Source: an uncultured Ruminococcus sp.
GTDB lineage: Bacteria > Bacillota > Clostridia > Oscillospirales > Ruminococcaceae
Assembly (NCBI GenBank): GCA_900540005.1
Contig: UQEM01000132.1
Location: 1 to 6,586 of the forward strand
Direction: 5' to 3'
DNA: 6,586 nt
Below the pieces are notes generated by a model. It was not told where the DNA came from and made no database searches. It saw only the letters and a program-made list of their open reading frames with translations. A program made the position numbers and the translations under genes. This document shows positions 1 through 6,538 of this stretch, piece after piece; within the stretch, counting starts at the first letter, position 1, and each line of letters starts with the position of its first letter.

Positions 1-1
1 C

Positions 2-49
2 GTAAAATTTATGCTCGAAAATCTGCATATTATCTTAGTGTCAACACTC
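2..49 (+). repeat. Inverted repeat, copy beside the hydA 3' end
   Basis: Positions 2-49 are a perfect 48-bp reverse complement of 6539-6586. Similarity continues with two mismatches to position 56 (53 of 55 identical) and then stops. The copy covers the last two codons of hydA and its TGA stop at 41-43. Within it, 37-48 is a near-palindrome (AGTGT-CA-ACACT), able to form only a 4-bp stem with a 4-base loop and with no following T-run, so it is not a convincing terminator. The outer edge cannot be set because the window ends here. It could be the end of a mobile or MITE-like element, a dispersed intergenic repeat, a recombinase site, or an effect of assembly. Confidence 0.9.
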
Positions 50-1732
50 TCTAATATAATTTACATGGAGCATTTCATGGACTCTGTCCCTGAGCACTCC
101 GTCATAAAGACTGTTGGTAATGTGATTATCCTGCGAGCATTTGACCGAGCTTTCCTTATCGGAACGGTAAAGTCCTTCTCCGCGCTTTTCGCGGTGACGG
201 TGCGAAATATACGGCTGACCTGCTCCGCTGATACAGCCTCCGCGGCAAGCCATTACTTCCACAAGATCATAGTCAAGTTCCCCGTTCATTACACCCTCGG
301 CGATACGGCTTGCATTTGCAAGTCCGCTTACTATCGCGATATGGAGCGTGCGCTCGCCGTAAGGGATATACGCCTCCTTGACATCATCCATGCCGCGCAC
401 TCCCGTGTACTCGATCTGAGCGAGAGTTTTACGCGAATTGGTATTTGCGACCTTTCTGAGCACAGCCTCGGTAACTCCGCCTGTAACGCCGAATATAACT
501 CCTGCGCCGGAAGCTGTTCCGAAGGGCATATCTACCGATTCAGCCTCTATTTCGTGGAACATGATACCCGATTCCTTGATTATCTTGATAAGTTCCTGCG
601 TCGTGATGACATCATCGGTAACACCCGAGAACTCGTCACGCTTAGCCTCGTACTTCTTCGCCGTACAAGGCATGAGCGCAAAGTGATAATGCTTTGTCTT
701 TCCTTCAGGAAGCTTATCGCTGTAGTATTCCTTTACCACCGCCGAGAACATACTCATCGGCGAGCGGCAGGTGGAAATATTCGGCAATATTTCGGGATAC
801 TTCTTCTCAACAAAGCTTACCCATGACGGACAGCAGGAAGTCATAAGCGGAAGCACGCCGCCGTTTTCGAGACGGTCAACAAACTCAGCCGCCTCCTCCA
901 TTACCGTAAGGTCTGCACCCGTAGCGGTATCAAATACCTTGTCAACTCCGAGACGGTGAAGAACCGCCACTATCTTGCCCATTGTATTTTCGCCTACATC
1001 AAGACCAAGCTCCTGTCCGATTCCGACACGGACTGCGGGAGCTATCTCGCAGGTAACAAATACGTCAGTAGCGTCTATCATATCAAGAACCTTTTCAGTA
1101 TCGTCCTTTACGACAATCGCTCCCGTCGGACAGGCCGCCGCACATTGTCCGCAGTTTACGCAGAGAGACTCAGCTATCGGCTTATTGAATGCCGTACTTA
1201 TAACAGCCTTTGAACCTCTGTGCGCAAAATCGATCGCTCCGACATTCTGTATCTCATTGCACTCACGAACACAGTCGCCGCAGAGGATACACTTGCTCGA
1301 ATCGCGGATAATGCTTGGTGAAGATCTGTCTATAACCGGCTCTGTCTTGTCATTGTCAAAACGAACCGATGTAATGCCGAACTGAACAGCAAGCTCCTGA
1401 AGCGTACAGCTACCGCTGTGCTGACAGGTCGTGCAGTCACGGCAATGGCTCGCGAGCAGCAGTTCAAGGATACTCTTGCGGTATTTGCGCAGTCTGCTCG
1501 TATTAGTCCTGATTATCATTCCTGCTCGCGGAACTGTCGAACACGCCGCCATCATTCTGCCCTTTTCGTCCTCGACCATGCACATACGGCAAGCGCCGTA
1601 AATGGACAGATCCGAATGATAGCAGAAAACAGGGAGTTTTACTCCGCTCTTGCTGATAACTTCAAGGAGATTCCTTTCACCCTCGATCTTAACTGGGATG
1701 CCGTCTATTTCGATAAAATTCTCTAACTGCAT
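41..1732 (-). CDS. hydA: Electron-bifurcating [FeFe]-hydrogenase, catalytic subunit HydA (HndD-like)
   Basis: Catalytic subunit that reduces protons to H2 at the H-cluster in the cytoplasmic HydABC complex. The 563 residues show the HndD/group A layout in order: N-terminal [2Fe-2S] domain (C37, C48, C51, C64), His-ligated [4Fe-4S] (H96, C100, C103, C109), two [4Fe-4S] ferredoxin clusters (C148/C151/C154/C158 and C191/C194/C197/C201), then the H domain. The three H-cluster motifs are present: TSCCPSW (299-304, C301 as ligand and C300 as the likely proton-transfer cysteine), MPCTAKKYE (C356) and MACRGGC (C496, C500). The last motif has Arg where Pro is commonest, and GAGQP in place of GGGQP. 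The ATG at 1732 has a GAGGAGG site six bases upstream, formed from the last codons of hydB. The C-terminus HEMLHVNYIREC corresponds to the usual H-x-LLH-x-x-Y ending, so the protein looks full length, although its last two codons and stop lie in the inverted repeat. Maturation needs HydE, HydF and HydG, which are not in the window. Confidence 0.97.
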   Translation of the reverse strand: MQLENFIEIDGIPVKIEGERNLLEVISKSGVKLPVFCYHSDLSIYGACRMCMVEDEKGRMMAACSTVPRAGMIIRTNTSRLRKYRKSILELLLASHCRDCTTCQHSGSCTLQELAVQFGITSVRFDNDKTEPVIDRSSPSIIRDSSKCILCGDCVRECNEIQNVGAIDFAHRGSKAVISTAFNKPIAESLCVNCGQCAAACPTGAIVVKDDTEKVLDMIDATDVFVTCEIAPAVRVGIGQELGLDVGENTMGKIVAVLHRLGVDKVFDTATGADLTVMEEAAEFVDRLENGGVLPLMTSCCPSWVSFVEKKYPEILPNISTCRSPMSMFSAVVKEYYSDKLPEGKTKHYHFALMPCTAKKYEAKRDEFSGVTDDVITTQELIKIIKESGIMFHEIEAESVDMPFGTASGAGVIFGVTGGVTEAVLRKVANTNSRKTLAQIEYTGVRGMDDVKEAYIPYGERTLHIAIVSGLANASRIAEGVMNGELDYDLVEVMACRGGCISGAGQPYISHRHREKRGEGLYRSDKESSVKCSQDNHITNSLYDGVLRDRVHEMLHVNYIREC

Positions 1733-1733
1733 T

Positions 1734-3617
1734 TTAAACCTCCTCAGTTACTGCACCGAATGCGCAGTTGGTCACGCAAGCGCCGCAGTTGATACACTTG
1801 TCCTGATCTATCACATAGGGCGACTTTATCTTTCCGCTGATCGCGTTCACAGGGCAGTTTCTCGCGCACTTTGAGCAGCCTTTGCACTTTTCAGGATCAA
1901 TTACAAAGCGCTTTAGCTTGCTGCAAGCTCCTGCGGGACAGCGCTTTTGGTAAATATGCGCCTCGTACTCCTCACGGAAATTCTTTATCGTAGAAATAAC
2001 GGGTGACGGAGCTGTTTTGCCGAGTCCGCACAAGGCAGTATTTGAGATAGTGTCGGCAAGTTCTTCGAGAAGTTCGATATCGCCGTCACGGCCGTTGCCC
2101 TCGGTTATTCTTTCGAGTATTTCAAGCATACGCTTTGTACCCTCGCGGCACGGAACGCACTTTCCGCACGATTCATTCTGGGTGAAATTCATGAAAAATC
2201 GTGCAATTTCGACCATACAGGTCTTGTCGTCCATTACAACGAGTCCGCCCGAGCCTATCATCGCGTTAACCTTTTTCAGCGAATCAAAATCAAGCGGTAT
2301 ATCAAGCTCGTTCTCCGTAAGACAGCCGCCCGAAGGGCCTCCTATCTGTACCGCCTTGAACTTTGTGCCGCCCTTCATTCCGCCGCCGATATCGAAAATG
2401 ACCTCGCGCAGAGTAGTTCCCATAGGAACTTCTATCAGTCCGGTATTTCTGATAGTACCCGTGAGCGCGAAAGCCTTTGTTCCGGGACTGTTCTCAGGCC
2501 CGATCGAGCGGTACCACTCCGCTCCCTTTGTGATTATCATGGGAACGTTTGCATAAGTTTCAACATTGTTGAGATTTGTGGGTTTATTAAAGAGTCCGTG
2601 CTCGACCGTTCTCGGCGGCTTGACACGCGGCATTCCTCGCTTGCCCTCGATAGAAGCTGTGAGAGCCGAACCTTCACCGCAGACAAACGCGCCTGCTCCG
2701 CGGTTTATATGTATGTGAAAGCTTTTATCCGTGCCGAGAATGTTGTCGCCGAGAATACCTACCTCCTCAGCCTGAGCAATTGCAGTACGCAAACGGTCAA
2801 CCGCAAGCGGATACTCCGCGCGGACATAGATATACCCCTCCGAAGAACCGATAGCTATACCTGCGATTATCATGCCCTCAAGAAGTCTGTGCGGATCTCC
2901 CTCCATGACGGAGCGATCCATGAACGCTCCCGGGTCGCCTTCATCGCCGTTACAGACGATATACCGCGGAGTTTCTTTCTGAACGGCACATGACGCCCAT
3001 TTTCTGCCTGCTTTGAATCCGCCGCCGCCTCTTCCGCGGAGATTGGACTCGGAAACTTCGTTGATTATCTCGTCAGGCTGCATATCAAAGAGTGCCTTTT
3101 CCAGCGCACTGTAACCGCCGAGAGCGATATACTCGCGTATTGATGAAGCATTGATGTGTCCACATGATTCGAGGACTACACGGGTCTGCTTCTTATAAAA
3201 CGGTATCTCCTCCTGCTTTGGATAAAGCTGGTCATTCTGCCTGTAAACAAGCCGCTCTATCATTTCGCCGCCGAGAATGGTTTTTTCAACAATTTCCTCA
3301 CAGTCGTCAATTTTCACCTTTGTGTACAGCCAGCCCTGAGGCTCGATACGGACAAGCGGACCCATTTCGCAGAAACCGTGACAGCCGCTCTTTTTCATTC
3401 CCACAGAACCTTCGTGCGGCTCATCGGCAAGTTCAACATCAGCGCTTATGCCTTTAGCTTCGAGGAGCGATCTCAGCCTGTCAAAAATATTCAGTGAACC
3501 GCCTGCCACACAGCCTGTGCCGCCGCAAACGAGTATCTTTTTCTTTTCGGCGTCAAACGTCTTTCTACAGACCTCGCGCAGCGCCGTCAGGTCATCTCTT
3601 GAGTTAAGCTTATTCAT
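1734..3617 (-). CDS. hydB: Electron-bifurcating hydrogenase, NADH/flavin subunit HydB (NuoF/HndC-like)
   Basis: Flavoprotein subunit that binds NADH and FMN and is taken as the bifurcating centre of HydABC. From the ATG at 3617 it has 627 residues. In order: a thioredoxin-fold [2Fe-2S] domain (C31, C36, C79, C83); a NuoF-type core with the glycine-rich NADH/FMN motif GRGGGGFKAGRKW (195-207), CNGDEGDPGAF (222-232) and GAGAFVCGEGSAL (307-319); a [4Fe-4S] site ESCGKCVPCREG (C484, C487, C490) with C530; and a C-terminal two-cluster ferredoxin domain (C578/C581/C584/C588 and C608/C611/C614/C618). C467, H554, C560 and C565 are candidates for the zinc site described in HydABC structures (inference). 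The fused N-terminal domain stands in for the separate HndB of four-subunit enzymes. A GTG at 3623 would add two residues, but AGGAGG at 3627-3632 is nine bases from the ATG and only three from the GTG, so I chose the ATG. It overlaps the end of hydC by eight bases. Confidence 0.96.
   Translation of the reverse strand: MNKLNSRDDLTALREVCRKTFDAEKKKILVCGGTGCVAGGSLNIFDRLRSLLEAKGISADVELADEPHEGSVGMKKSGCHGFCEMGPLVRIEPQGWLYTKVKIDDCEEIVEKTILGGEMIERLVYRQNDQLYPKQEEIPFYKKQTRVVLESCGHINASSIREYIALGGYSALEKALFDMQPDEIINEVSESNLRGRGGGGFKAGRKWASCAVQKETPRYIVCNGDEGDPGAFMDRSVMEGDPHRLLEGMIIAGIAIGSSEGYIYVRAEYPLAVDRLRTAIAQAEEVGILGDNILGTDKSFHIHINRGAGAFVCGEGSALTASIEGKRGMPRVKPPRTVEHGLFNKPTNLNNVETYANVPMIITKGAEWYRSIGPENSPGTKAFALTGTIRNTGLIEVPMGTTLREVIFDIGGGMKGGTKFKAVQIGGPSGGCLTENELDIPLDFDSLKKVNAMIGSGGLVVMDDKTCMVEIARFFMNFTQNESCGKCVPCREGTKRMLEILERITEGNGRDGDIELLEELADTISNTALCGLGKTAPSPVISTIKNFREEYEAHIYQKRCPAGACSKLKRFVIDPEKCKGCSKCARNCPVNAISGKIKSPYVIDQDKCINCGACVTNCAFGAVTEEV
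1739..1745 (-). promoter_or_regulatory. Ribosome binding site of hydA encoded by the hydB C-terminus
   Basis: GAGGAGG six bases upstream of the hydA ATG is a near-consensus Shine-Dalgarno sequence. It is also the coding sequence for the last residues Glu-Glu-Val of hydB, whose TAA stop ends one base before the hydA ATG. Ribosomes finishing hydB would therefore sit on the hydA start site. Confidence 0.8.
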
Positions 3618-4101
3618 TCGCACCGGCCTCCTTTTCTCTGAGTTCGTTGAGCAGTCCGACAGCCTTTTCCGGAGTCATTGCAGGGTAAGTTTCTCCGTTT
3701 ACCGTCAGAACAGGTGCAAGGCCGCACGCACCAAGGCACGAAACGGTCTCGACCGTAAACAAAAGGTCATCGGTCGTCTTTTTCGCCTCACTGAGCCCGA
3801 GTTCCTCGCGCAGCTTATTAAGTATCGGAAGCGAACCTCTTACATGGCAAGCCGTTCCGTCACAGCAGCGTATAACGTACTTGCCCTTCGGGTCAAGCGA
3901 AAAGTTCTCATAAAATGTTGCAACTCCGTACAGCCTTGCCTCGCCGACATTGAGCGCTCTTGCAACATACGGGAAGATCTCCTCAGGGAGATAGTGATAG
4001 TGCTCCTGTATATCCTGCAAAACGGCTATCGTTGAAAGCTCCTTTGGGGGATATTTTGCAAGAATAGCGTCAACTACCGTAAAATCGAAATCTTTTTTCA
4101 T
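3610..4101 (-). CDS. hydC: Electron-bifurcating hydrogenase, [2Fe-2S] subunit HydC (NuoE/HndA-like)
   Basis: Small thioredoxin-fold [2Fe-2S] subunit of the HydABC complex, homologous to NuoE of complex I and to HndA. It passes electrons to or from the flavin subunit HydB. The 163 residues are the usual family length. They contain a helical N-terminal part (about 1-70, with the family signature GVATFYENFSL at 59-69) and the cluster-binding domain with C80, C85, C122 and C126 in the spacing CDGTAC and CLGAC. C79 next to C80 is probably not a ligand. The ATG at 4101 overlaps the nfnB stop in an ATGA arrangement, which suggests translational coupling. AAGGAGG at 4106-4112 is four bases upstream, which is rather close. 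The position between nfnB and hydB shows that the nfn and hyd genes form one transcription unit. Confidence 0.96.
   Translation of the reverse strand: MKKDFDFTVVDAILAKYPPKELSTIAVLQDIQEHYHYLPEEIFPYVARALNVGEARLYGVATFYENFSLDPKGKYVIRCCDGTACHVRGSLPILNKLREELGLSEAKKTTDDLLFTVETVSCLGACGLAPVLTVNGETYPAMTPEKAVGLLNELREKEAGANE
3627..3632 (-). promoter_or_regulatory. Ribosome binding site of hydB inside hydC (decides the start)
   Basis: AGGAGG is nine bases upstream of the ATG at 3617 and only three bases from an in-frame GTG at 3623. The spacing selects the ATG. The site lies within the last codons of hydC, consistent with coupled translation of the two subunits. Confidence 0.75.
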
Positions 4102-5525
4102 TCTTCCTCCTTAGCGGAAATATATTCATCTATTGCCTTTGCCGCGATCTTTCCTGCACCCATTGCCGAAATTACGGTTGCCGCGCCCGTAACCACGTCA
4201 CCGCCTGCATAAACGCCCTTGCGTGAGGTGAGCCCGTCCTCTGTGACGATAACTCCGCCGCGGCTGTTGACTTCAAGACCCTTGGTCGTATTCTTGATAA
4301 GAGGATTGGGTGAAGTTCCGATAGCAATTATTACCGTGTCAACGTCAAGGACAAATTCGCTGCCTTCAACGGGGATCGGACGGCGTCTGCCTCTTTCATC
4401 GGGTTCACCGAGTTCCATTTTAATGCACTTCATGCCCGTTACGAAACCGTTCTTCGGGTCGCGCGGATCATCGGGATCATGGTAGCCGAGAATTTCAACA
4501 GGGTTGTTGAGAAGTCGGAAATCTATTCCCTCCTCCTGAGCGTGTTCGACTTCTTCCCTTCGCGCAGGAAGCTCCTCCATTGAGCGGCGGTAAACGATGT
4601 AAACATTCTCCGCACCGAGACGCAGAGCCGTTCTTGCCGCGTCCATGGCAACATTTCCTCCGCCGACAACAGCAACATTGCCGCCCTTCATAATGGGAGT
4701 CTCAGGCTTATCAAGGTAAGCTTTCATAAGGTTGCTTCTCGTCAGGAACTCGTTTGCAGAGTAAACGCCTTTTAGGCTCTCGCCCTCTATTCCCATGAAA
4801 TTGGGCAGACCTGCTCCCGAACCGATGAAAACAGCCTCGAATCCTCTGTCAAACAGCTCGTCCACAGTGAGGGTCTTGCCGATTATAACGTTTGTCTCGA
4901 TATCCACGCCGAGAGCCTTGAGGTTTTCAACTTCCTTTGCAACGATTTTCTTCGGAAGTCTGAACTCCGGGATCCCGTAAACAAGAACTCCTCCTGCGGT
5001 GTGGAGCGCCTCAAAAACAGTTACCTTGTATCCCTTTTTAGCAAGATCTCCCGCACAGGTAAGTCCTGAAGGGCCTGAGCCGACAACGGCTACACGGTGA
5101 TTATTTGAAGCCGGAGCTTCGGGAACTTTATCGGAATGTGCCGCGTGCCAGTCGGCAACAAAACGTTCAAGTCTGCCGATACCAACAGGCTCGCCCTTGA
5201 TACCGCGAACGCACTTGCACTCACATTGAGTCTCCTGCGGACAAACTCTACCGCAGACCGCAGGCAGACTTGAAGTACGGCTGATAATCTGATAAGCCGC
5301 TTCAAAATCGCCCTCCTTTACCTTTTCGATAAATTCTGGGATATGAATATTTACGGGACAGCCCGAAACACATGGCATATTTTTGCAGTTAAGGCAGCGC
5401 ATCGCCTCATCGACCGCAGTTTCCTCCGAATAACCGAGCGCTACTTCGCTGAAATTACGCGCTCTTATCTGAGGCTCCTGCGTCGGCATTTCATTTTTGG
5501 TAAGAGACATATTAGGCTTTGGCAT
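4098..5525 (-). CDS. nfnB: NADH-dependent reduced ferredoxin:NADP+ oxidoreductase, large subunit NfnB (GltD-like)
   Basis: Large subunit of the electron-bifurcating transhydrogenase NfnAB. In this family it binds NADPH, the bifurcating FAD and two [4Fe-4S] clusters that hand electrons to ferredoxin. The 475 residues show an N-terminal helical iron-sulfur domain (C44, C47, C52, C56, then C91, C95, C101, C105). This is followed by an FAD Rossmann motif GSGPSG (149-154), an NADP-binding motif GGGNVAMDA (288-296) with YRRS (312-315), and the C-terminal FAD motifs AIGTSPNP (401-408) and GGD (441-443). The stretch C101-E-C-K-C105 has an extra cysteine at 103. The ATG follows the nfnA TAA with no gap, and AAGGGGGTG lies just upstream. 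The same fold is annotated as GltD/GltA, the small subunit of glutamate synthase. The adjoining nfnA and the absence of a glutamate synthase large subunit favour NfnB. Confidence 0.95.
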   Translation of the reverse strand: MPKPNMSLTKNEMPTQEPQIRARNFSEVALGYSEETAVDEAMRCLNCKNMPCVSGCPVNIHIPEFIEKVKEGDFEAAYQIISRTSSLPAVCGRVCPQETQCECKCVRGIKGEPVGIGRLERFVADWHAAHSDKVPEAPASNNHRVAVVGSGPSGLTCAGDLAKKGYKVTVFEALHTAGGVLVYGIPEFRLPKKIVAKEVENLKALGVDIETNVIIGKTLTVDELFDRGFEAVFIGSGAGLPNFMGIEGESLKGVYSANEFLTRSNLMKAYLDKPETPIMKGGNVAVVGGGNVAMDAARTALRLGAENVYIVYRRSMEELPARREEVEHAQEEGIDFRLLNNPVEILGYHDPDDPRDPKNGFVTGMKCIKMELGEPDERGRRRPIPVEGSEFVLDVDTVIIAIGTSPNPLIKNTTKGLEVNSRGGVIVTEDGLTSRKGVYAGGDVVTGAATVISAMGAGKIAAKAIDEYISAKEEE

Positions 5526-6377
5526 TTACTGCACCCCCTTGAAAAGATTGCACACATCTTCATGTGCCCGACGCTCGTATTCATAGTAGATCCTGCCGCG
5601 CGACATCGCCTCGTCAAAATCCACCTCATAGCCGTTGAAGTCAGGACCGTCAACGCAGGCAAATTTCGTTACCTTTTTGCCGTCCTGATCCAATGTAAGA
5701 CGACAGCCGCCGCACATTCCCGTTCCGTCTATCATGATAGGGTTCATCGAAACCGTTACGGGCACTCCAAAAGGCTTTGCAGCCGCCACAACGAACTTCA
5801 TCATAATGAGCGGACCGATAGTGATTATCATGTCGAATCTCTCACCTGCTTCAAGGTATTCTTTCAGCGGAACAGTTACATTTCCCTGTCGTGCATATGA
5901 GCCGTCATCGGTCATGACCGTAAGTCTGTCCGAGCAAGCTCTGAATTCGTCCTCAAGTATGAGCAGATCCTTGTTTCTGAAACCTATTATACTCGTCACC
6001 TCTGCTCCGAGACGGTGGAACTCCTGCGCAACCGGCATTGCTATCGCACAGCCTACACCGCCGCCGACAACGCACACTTTCTTTATTCCCTCCGTATGAG
6101 TGGCAACTCCAAGCGGGCCTGCAAAGTCCTGAATAAACTCGCCCTCATTCTTGTGATTGAGCTTTTCTGTAGTTCTGCCGACGATCTGAAAAATTATCTT
6201 GACAGTACCGTTTTCGTGGTCAGTTCCTGCGACCGTAAGTGGGATCCTCTCACCCTCCTCGTCAACACGCAGGATAATAAACTGTCCCGGCTTAGCCTTA
6301 TCGGCAACAAGCGGAGCGTGTATCTCCATTTGCGTGATAGTTGGGTTAAGACATTTTTTGGTTACTATTTTATACAT
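5526..6377 (-). CDS. nfnA: NADH-dependent reduced ferredoxin:NADP+ oxidoreductase, small subunit NfnA (PyrK-like)
   Basis: Small subunit of NfnAB, the site of NADH oxidation. It belongs to the ferredoxin-NADP reductase/PyrK family and carries one FAD and one [2Fe-2S] cluster. The 283 residues show a beta-barrel FAD domain (about 1-95, PGQFIILRV at 30-38 and RIPLTVA at 44-50), an NAD-binding domain opening with VVGGGVGCA (103-111), and a cluster motif DGTGMCGGC with C222, C225 and a distal C241. D217 is a candidate for the aspartate ligand reported in the family. An in-frame ATG at 6422 would add 15 residues, but it has no ribosome binding site and the extension does not look like the family. 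The ATG at 6377 has GGAG six bases upstream and begins MYKIV, the usual family start. First gene of the operon. SudB and dihydroorotate dehydrogenase electron-transfer subunits share the fold, but pairing with nfnB supports Nfn. Confidence 0.95.
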   Translation of the reverse strand: MYKIVTKKCLNPTITQMEIHAPLVADKAKPGQFIILRVDEEGERIPLTVAGTDHENGTVKIIFQIVGRTTEKLNHKNEGEFIQDFAGPLGVATHTEGIKKVCVVGGGVGCAIAMPVAQEFHRLGAEVTSIIGFRNKDLLILEDEFRACSDRLTVMTDDGSYARQGNVTVPLKEYLEAGERFDMIITIGPLIMMKFVVAAAKPFGVPVTVSMNPIMIDGTGMCGGCRLTLDQDGKKVTKFACVDGPDFNGYEVDFDEAMSRGRIYYEYERRAHEDVCNLFKGVQ

Positions 6378-6383
6378 TTTTAT

Positions 6384-6387
6384 CTCC
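6384..6387 (-). promoter_or_regulatory. Ribosome binding site of nfnA (decides the start)
   Basis: GGAG lies six bases (ATAAAA) upstream of the ATG at 6377, within AGGAACGGAG at 6384-6393. The longer in-frame start at 6422 has nothing comparable upstream, which is why the shorter protein is annotated. The site follows immediately after the 3' arm of the leader stem-loop. Confidence 0.8.
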
Positions 6388-6393
6388 GTTCCT

Positions 6394-6420
6394 GAATAAC
6401 CGCCTTTTCCGCAGTTCTTC
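6394..6420 (-). promoter_or_regulatory. Leader stem-loop directly before the nfnA ribosome binding site
   Basis: In the transcript, GAAGAACUGC (6411-6420) can pair with GCGGUUAUUC (6394-6403) around a seven-base loop GGAAAAG. The ten-position stem has one G-A mismatch and one U-G wobble, so nine of ten positions pair. The AGGAACGGAG stretch containing the ribosome binding site begins on the next base. The structure could affect translation initiation or mRNA stability at the head of the operon. It matches no riboswitch class I recognise, and a chance hairpin is possible. Confidence 0.4.
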
Positions 6421-6501
6421 ATTAAGATAATGACACATAAAGCTGTCCGATTTGTTTGGCGCGGTATTATCCCCTCATAAAGTAATAAAGGCAGAATGCG
6501 C

Positions 6502-6522
6502 AGACGAATCGTCTCATGACGG
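6502..6522. promoter_or_regulatory. Palindrome in the operon leader, possible operator
   Basis: AGACGA-A-TCGTCT at 6502-6514 is a perfect 6+1+6 palindrome. It overlaps a second inverted pair, CGTC-TCAT-GACG (6510-6521). The cluster lies about 125 to 145 bases upstream of the nfnA start, where a promoter or operator would be expected. It does not resemble the Rex operator (TTGTTAA-N4-TTAACAA type), the NADH-sensing regulator one would first suspect. A regulatory role is inferred from symmetry and position only. Confidence 0.3.
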
Positions 6523-6538
6523 CTGTTTTTCTACTAGG

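Larger units (their letters stand above)
6378..6538 (-). other. Upstream leader region of the nfn-hyd operon
   Basis: This non-coding stretch between the inverted repeat and nfnA is the natural place for the operon promoter. I see no convincing -35/-10 pair. The best -10-like hexamer in the operon direction is GATAAT (6466-6471, inside GGGGATAATACC), but no TTGACA-like hexamer lies 16 to 18 bases before it. The promoter may therefore be weak, activator-dependent or outside the window. The region also holds the palindrome at 6502-6522 and the stem-loop at 6394-6420. Confidence 0.5.

Noticed and set aside
1..40. Rho-independent terminator after hydA
   Set aside because: The only hairpin (AGTG-TTGA-CACT in the transcript) has a 4-bp stem, overlaps the stop codon and is not followed by a U-run.
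11..826. A 271-codon open frame on the plus strand opposite hydA, starting inside the repeat
   Set aside because: It is antisense to the conserved HydA H domain, has no ribosome binding site in view and no recognisable protein features; it reflects the codon bias of hydA.
2017..4035. Long plus-strand open frames opposite hydB and hydC (for example 2017-2556 and 3448-4035)
   Set aside because: They lie wholly antisense to genes with complete cofactor motifs and show low-complexity, family-less translations.
4098..5525. Glutamate synthase small subunit (GltD)
   Set aside because: The fold is shared, but no large subunit is nearby and the adjoining PyrK-like nfnA plus hydrogenase genes fit NfnB better.
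6378..6422. Longer N-terminus for NfnA from the ATG at 6422
   Set aside because: No ribosome binding site precedes it and the 15 added residues are foreign to the family; the ATG at 6377 has GGAG at good spacing and the usual MYKIV start.
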